Shown here: positions 6,152 through 7,810 of the stretch, piece after piece
Layout: each line of letters opens with the position of its first letter
Position numbering within the stretch: the stretch's first letter is position 1
NCBI GenBank assembly: GCA_937888925.1
Contig: CALARM010000365.1
Location: forward strand, 1 to 7,810
From: an uncultured Synergistia bacterium
GTDB taxonomy: Bacteria > Eremiobacterota > SpSt-956 > JAKJGF01
Reading direction: 5' to 3'
DNA: 7,810 nt
Position numbers and translations under genes: made by a program
Notes under the pieces: model-generated
The model's input: only the letters and a program-made list of their open reading frames with translations
Told to the model about the DNA's origin: nothing
Database searches by the model: none

Positions 6152-7528
6152 TAATTCCATTATATCTCCGGCACTTATATATTCTCTTGCTTCTACCTTA
6201 TTGTAGGCCAGTTTCGTAAGCTCCACAATTTCACTGCTGCACAGATAGGAATTTATATCCTCATCCGGTATGGTGGAATACATGGTAATGTTTCTTTCTC
6301 CGAAATCGGATATAGTGGAAGGATCGGTAAAATGTTCATAGATTTTAGATTTGAAACAGCTTTTCTTAAATCTTTCCGCCAGTTCCGTTCCGGGATATAT
6401 GACAACAGGGAAAAAATTGAATTTGAACATGCCCGCTTTCCTCAGATCAACGGCAAAATTTATCGTTTCAGCCATTTCTTCGGGAGTTTCATCGGGGAAA
6501 CCCAGCATAAAAAAACATTTTACAGGAATATTATTTTTCAGGAGACATTTAACATTTTCCTTTGTTTTCTTTAAATCAAGATACTTCTTTATTTTTTTCT
6601 GTCTCTCCTGATTTCCTGTTTCCACCCCTAAAGCCACATAATGACAGCCTGTTTTTGCCAGAAGTTCAATTAACTCCTTATTCAGATGGTCTCCCCTGCC
6701 TATACAGGAATAACTGACTCCGAGTTTTATAATCTTCGAACAGAACTCATAGAGCCATTTCCTGCTTGAGAAAAAGGAATCATCCATAAAACCTATATTT
6801 ATACCGGGGAACATGGATATCTGGTATTTTACTTCTTCCACAACCCTTTCCGGGGAATATCTTCTTACAGGGCCGGGCCATAACTGGGGCGTCGCACAGT
6901 AAATGCAGCGGAAAGAACAGCCTCTCGAACTTGTAAGGAATATGGATTCAGGCATGGAAAATGTTTTCTGATAGTCAAAATAAGGTTCCATATTTACAAG
7001 AGAATAATCGAGAAAGGGCAGCATATCCATGTCACAGTGGGTTCTTCTTTTATTTATACAGACTTTGCCGTTATATTTAAAGGCCATGCCGTCTATTCTG
7101 TCATAACATTCCTCATCTGACCGGACGATCTCTTCAAGGGTTATTTCTCCTTCGCCAGTGACTCCTATATCCACTTCTTCACAGGAAAGCAATTCGCCGG
7201 GATGAATGGTCATGGTAGGGCCTCCTCCGATAATTTTAATCGAAGGTTTCTGCTTTTTTACCTCCCTGCACACTTCAAGGACCGTATCGAGTGAGGCATG
7301 ATAGAATGGCACTCCCAGAAATGCAGGATTTTCATCACATATGGCTTTTACCGCATCATTTAATTTTAATTTTTCCGAAAGGACATCCATTATCCTGGCT
7401 TTAATGCCTTTAGTCTTAATATAAGATGCAAGATACATTAAATTAAGAGGAGGTTTGATGTCCATTCTGTTTTCCTGTCCCCATATAAGGGGGGGACTAA
7501 GAAAGACTATATCTGTTTTATTTTTCAT
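6134..7528 (-). CDS. B12-binding domain radical SAM protein
   Basis: A 464-residue enzyme of the B12-binding/radical SAM superfamily. Residues 1-135 are a cobalamin-binding-like Rossmann domain: PPLNLMYLASYIK (26-38), RIMDV (45-49), IIGGGPT (99-105) and VTGEGE (123-128). The usual base-off DxHxxG histidine is absent. The radical SAM domain follows, with the 4Fe-4S ligands C204, C208 and C211 in CSFRCIYC, FMDDSFF (247-253), and a later GVETG (301-305) and MLGFPDETPEE (341-351) typical of this class. Relatives perform methylations and other radical rearrangements; the substrate here cannot be read from sequence, and the neighbours give no clue. I chose ATG 7528 because AGGAGA lies nine bases upstream; the in-frame TTG at 7537 directly abuts that motif. 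The C-terminus and stop are encoded by a heptamer repeat tract, so the last residues may have been altered. Confidence 0.93.
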   Translation of the reverse strand: MKNKTDIVFLSPPLIWGQENRMDIKPPLNLMYLASYIKTKGIKARIMDVLSEKLKLNDAVKAICDENPAFLGVPFYHASLDTVLEVCREVKKQKPSIKIIGGGPTMTIHPGELLSCEEVDIGVTGEGEITLEEIVRSDEECYDRIDGMAFKYNGKVCINKRRTHCDMDMLPFLDYSLVNMEPYFDYQKTFSMPESIFLTSSRGCSFRCIYCATPQLWPGPVRRYSPERVVEEVKYQISMFPGINIGFMDDSFFSSRKWLYEFCSKIIKLGVSYSCIGRGDHLNKELIELLAKTGCHYVALGVETGNQERQKKIKKYLDLKKTKENVKCLLKNNIPVKCFFMLGFPDETPEEMAETINFAVDLRKAGMFKFNFFPVVIYPGTELAERFKKSCFKSKIYEHFTDPSTISDFGERNITMYSTIPDEDINSYLCSSEIVELTKLAYNKVEAREYISAGDIMELVKSEK

Positions 7529-7614
7529 TACTGACAATCTCCTGTTCTTTTATTGACCTGACCATTAGCGTATAATAAATTGTTTCCTCCCGTCACGCGT
7601 GACGAGAATTAAAT
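7529..7614. other. Leader of the radical SAM gene and flanking DNA
   Basis: Contains the AGGAGA ribosome binding site for the leftward gene (minus strand, 7543-7538) and an AT-rich stretch that reads TATTAT or ATTATA leftward (7571-7578 area), a possible -10 without a clear -35. No convincing promoter can be set from the sequence alone. Confidence 0.4.
7591..7604. repeat. Perfect 14-bp palindrome
   Basis: CGTCACGCGTGACG equals its own reverse complement. It is markedly GC-rich against AT-rich surroundings and holds the GTGAC core of the heptamer repeats in head-to-head form. It lies about 65 bases upstream of the radical SAM start. It may be a protein binding site or a folded-over repeat unit. 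Confidence 0.8.
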
Positions 7615-7770
7615 ATGTATTATTATATTTACCTGAGTGCTTATAACGGTAAATATTCTACTGGTTATAGCCATGACGCGCAACACGTAACGCGTGACGT
7701 GATGATACTAACCGTTCTAATAATATGCCAGAGTTATTTTTCTTACAGTACTAATTACCGCTCCAGGTAA
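7615..7770 (+). pseudogene. Possible GIY-YIG nuclease fragment interrupted by a repeat tract
   Basis: A 51-codon ORF. Its first 21 residues, MYYYIYLSAYNGKYSTGYSHD, resemble the start of small GIY-YIG nucleases of the UPF0213 type (YxVYIL...G.YYTGYTxD), with one residue fewer between the two halves. In intact proteins an Arg-containing helix (LxxRLxxH) follows and carries a catalytic residue. Here the resemblance stops at Asp21, exactly where the heptamer tract 7676-7703 begins. The remainder (AQHVTRDVMILTVLIICQSYFSYSTNYRSR) shows no family features. A weak GAG lies eight bases before the ATG, and no good promoter is visible. I read it as a decayed remnant. The match is short and could be chance. 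Confidence 0.4.
7676..7703 (+). repeat. Degenerate heptamer tract, ACGCGTG type, four units
   Basis: Units read ACGCGCA, ACACGTA, ACGCGTG, ACGTGAT. Each starts with AC and keeps a CGTG-like middle, and the phase is exactly seven across 28 bases. In another phase the units are TGACGCG-like, so the GTGA core of the other tracts is preserved in part. The GC content contrasts with both flanks. Confidence 0.65.
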
Positions 7771-7777
7771 ATTAGTA
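7749..7777. repeat. Long AT-rich dyad at the right edge
   Basis: TACTAATTACC (7749-7759) pairs with GGTAAATTAGTA (7766-7777) over eleven base pairs with one bulged base, around the six-base loop GCTCCA. No U-tract follows on either strand, so a terminator is unlikely. It could be a binding site or the edge of a mobile or repeat element outside the window. Confidence 0.6.
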
Positions 7778-7810
7778 ACCATTTTATCAGCCTCTGCCTG
7801 ACAGGCTCTT

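Noticed and set aside
7529..7537. TTG at 7537 as start of the radical SAM protein
   Set aside because: It directly abuts the AGGAGA motif with no spacing; ATG 7528 lies at a suitable distance from the same motif.
7553..7576. Plus-strand TTGACC and TATAAT as a promoter
   Set aside because: The spacer is only 12 bases, too short for a sigma70 promoter.

Overview
The window is AT-rich bacterial DNA. Genes carry Shine-Dalgarno motifs (AGGAG, GAGGTGAT, GAGGG), one clear sigma70-type promoter, and two neighbouring genes with Sec-type signal peptides. A kinase/PQQ/TPR fusion, a ZU5-like secreted protein, a B12-type radical SAM enzyme and intergenic heptamer repeats suggest a complex-living or uncultured bacterial lineage. 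I cannot name a taxon from the sequence.

Layout. Positions 1-4422 hold a leftward gene run. It is transcribed in the order: a protein with two tandem Lrp/AsnC-type ligand-binding (RAM) domains and no DNA-binding domain (4422-3925); a CoA pyrophosphatase-type Nudix hydrolase (3902-3300, 22 bp gap); and, after a 127-bp spacer with two heptamer repeat tracts, a very large eukaryotic-like Ser/Thr kinase with a PQQ-type propeller and TPRs, which runs off the left edge (3172-1). Positions 4423-4587 are a divergent promoter region. Rightward from there lie a 51-residue CopG-antitoxin-like protein that appears to start at AUU (4588-4743), a terminator-like hairpin, a secreted protein made of six 22-residue Trp repeats (4803-5354), and a ZU5-like secreted protein coupled to it by an ATGA overlap (5351-5902). 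After a convergent spacer, a leftward B12-binding/radical SAM gene occupies 7528-6134. The right end (7529-7810) has no intact gene. It holds a 14-bp palindrome, a 51-codon ORF whose start resembles a GIY-YIG nuclease, a degenerate heptamer tract and two dyads.

How they may work together. The leftward run could combine metabolite sensing (RAM), CoA or nucleotide-derivative clean-up (Nudix) and kinase signalling, but this is inferred only from adjacency. The rightward pair is probably co-translated and exported, so the two proteins may act together in the periplasm or at the surface. The radical SAM gene looks monocistronic.

The most striking feature is a set of 7-bp-period repeats sharing a GTGA core (GTGAAGA, GTGACCT, GTGACGC types) in four places. 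Each abuts or overlaps a gene end: six bases from the kinase start codon, eight bases past the Nudix stop, encoding the radical SAM C-terminus and stop, and breaking the GIY-YIG-like fragment.
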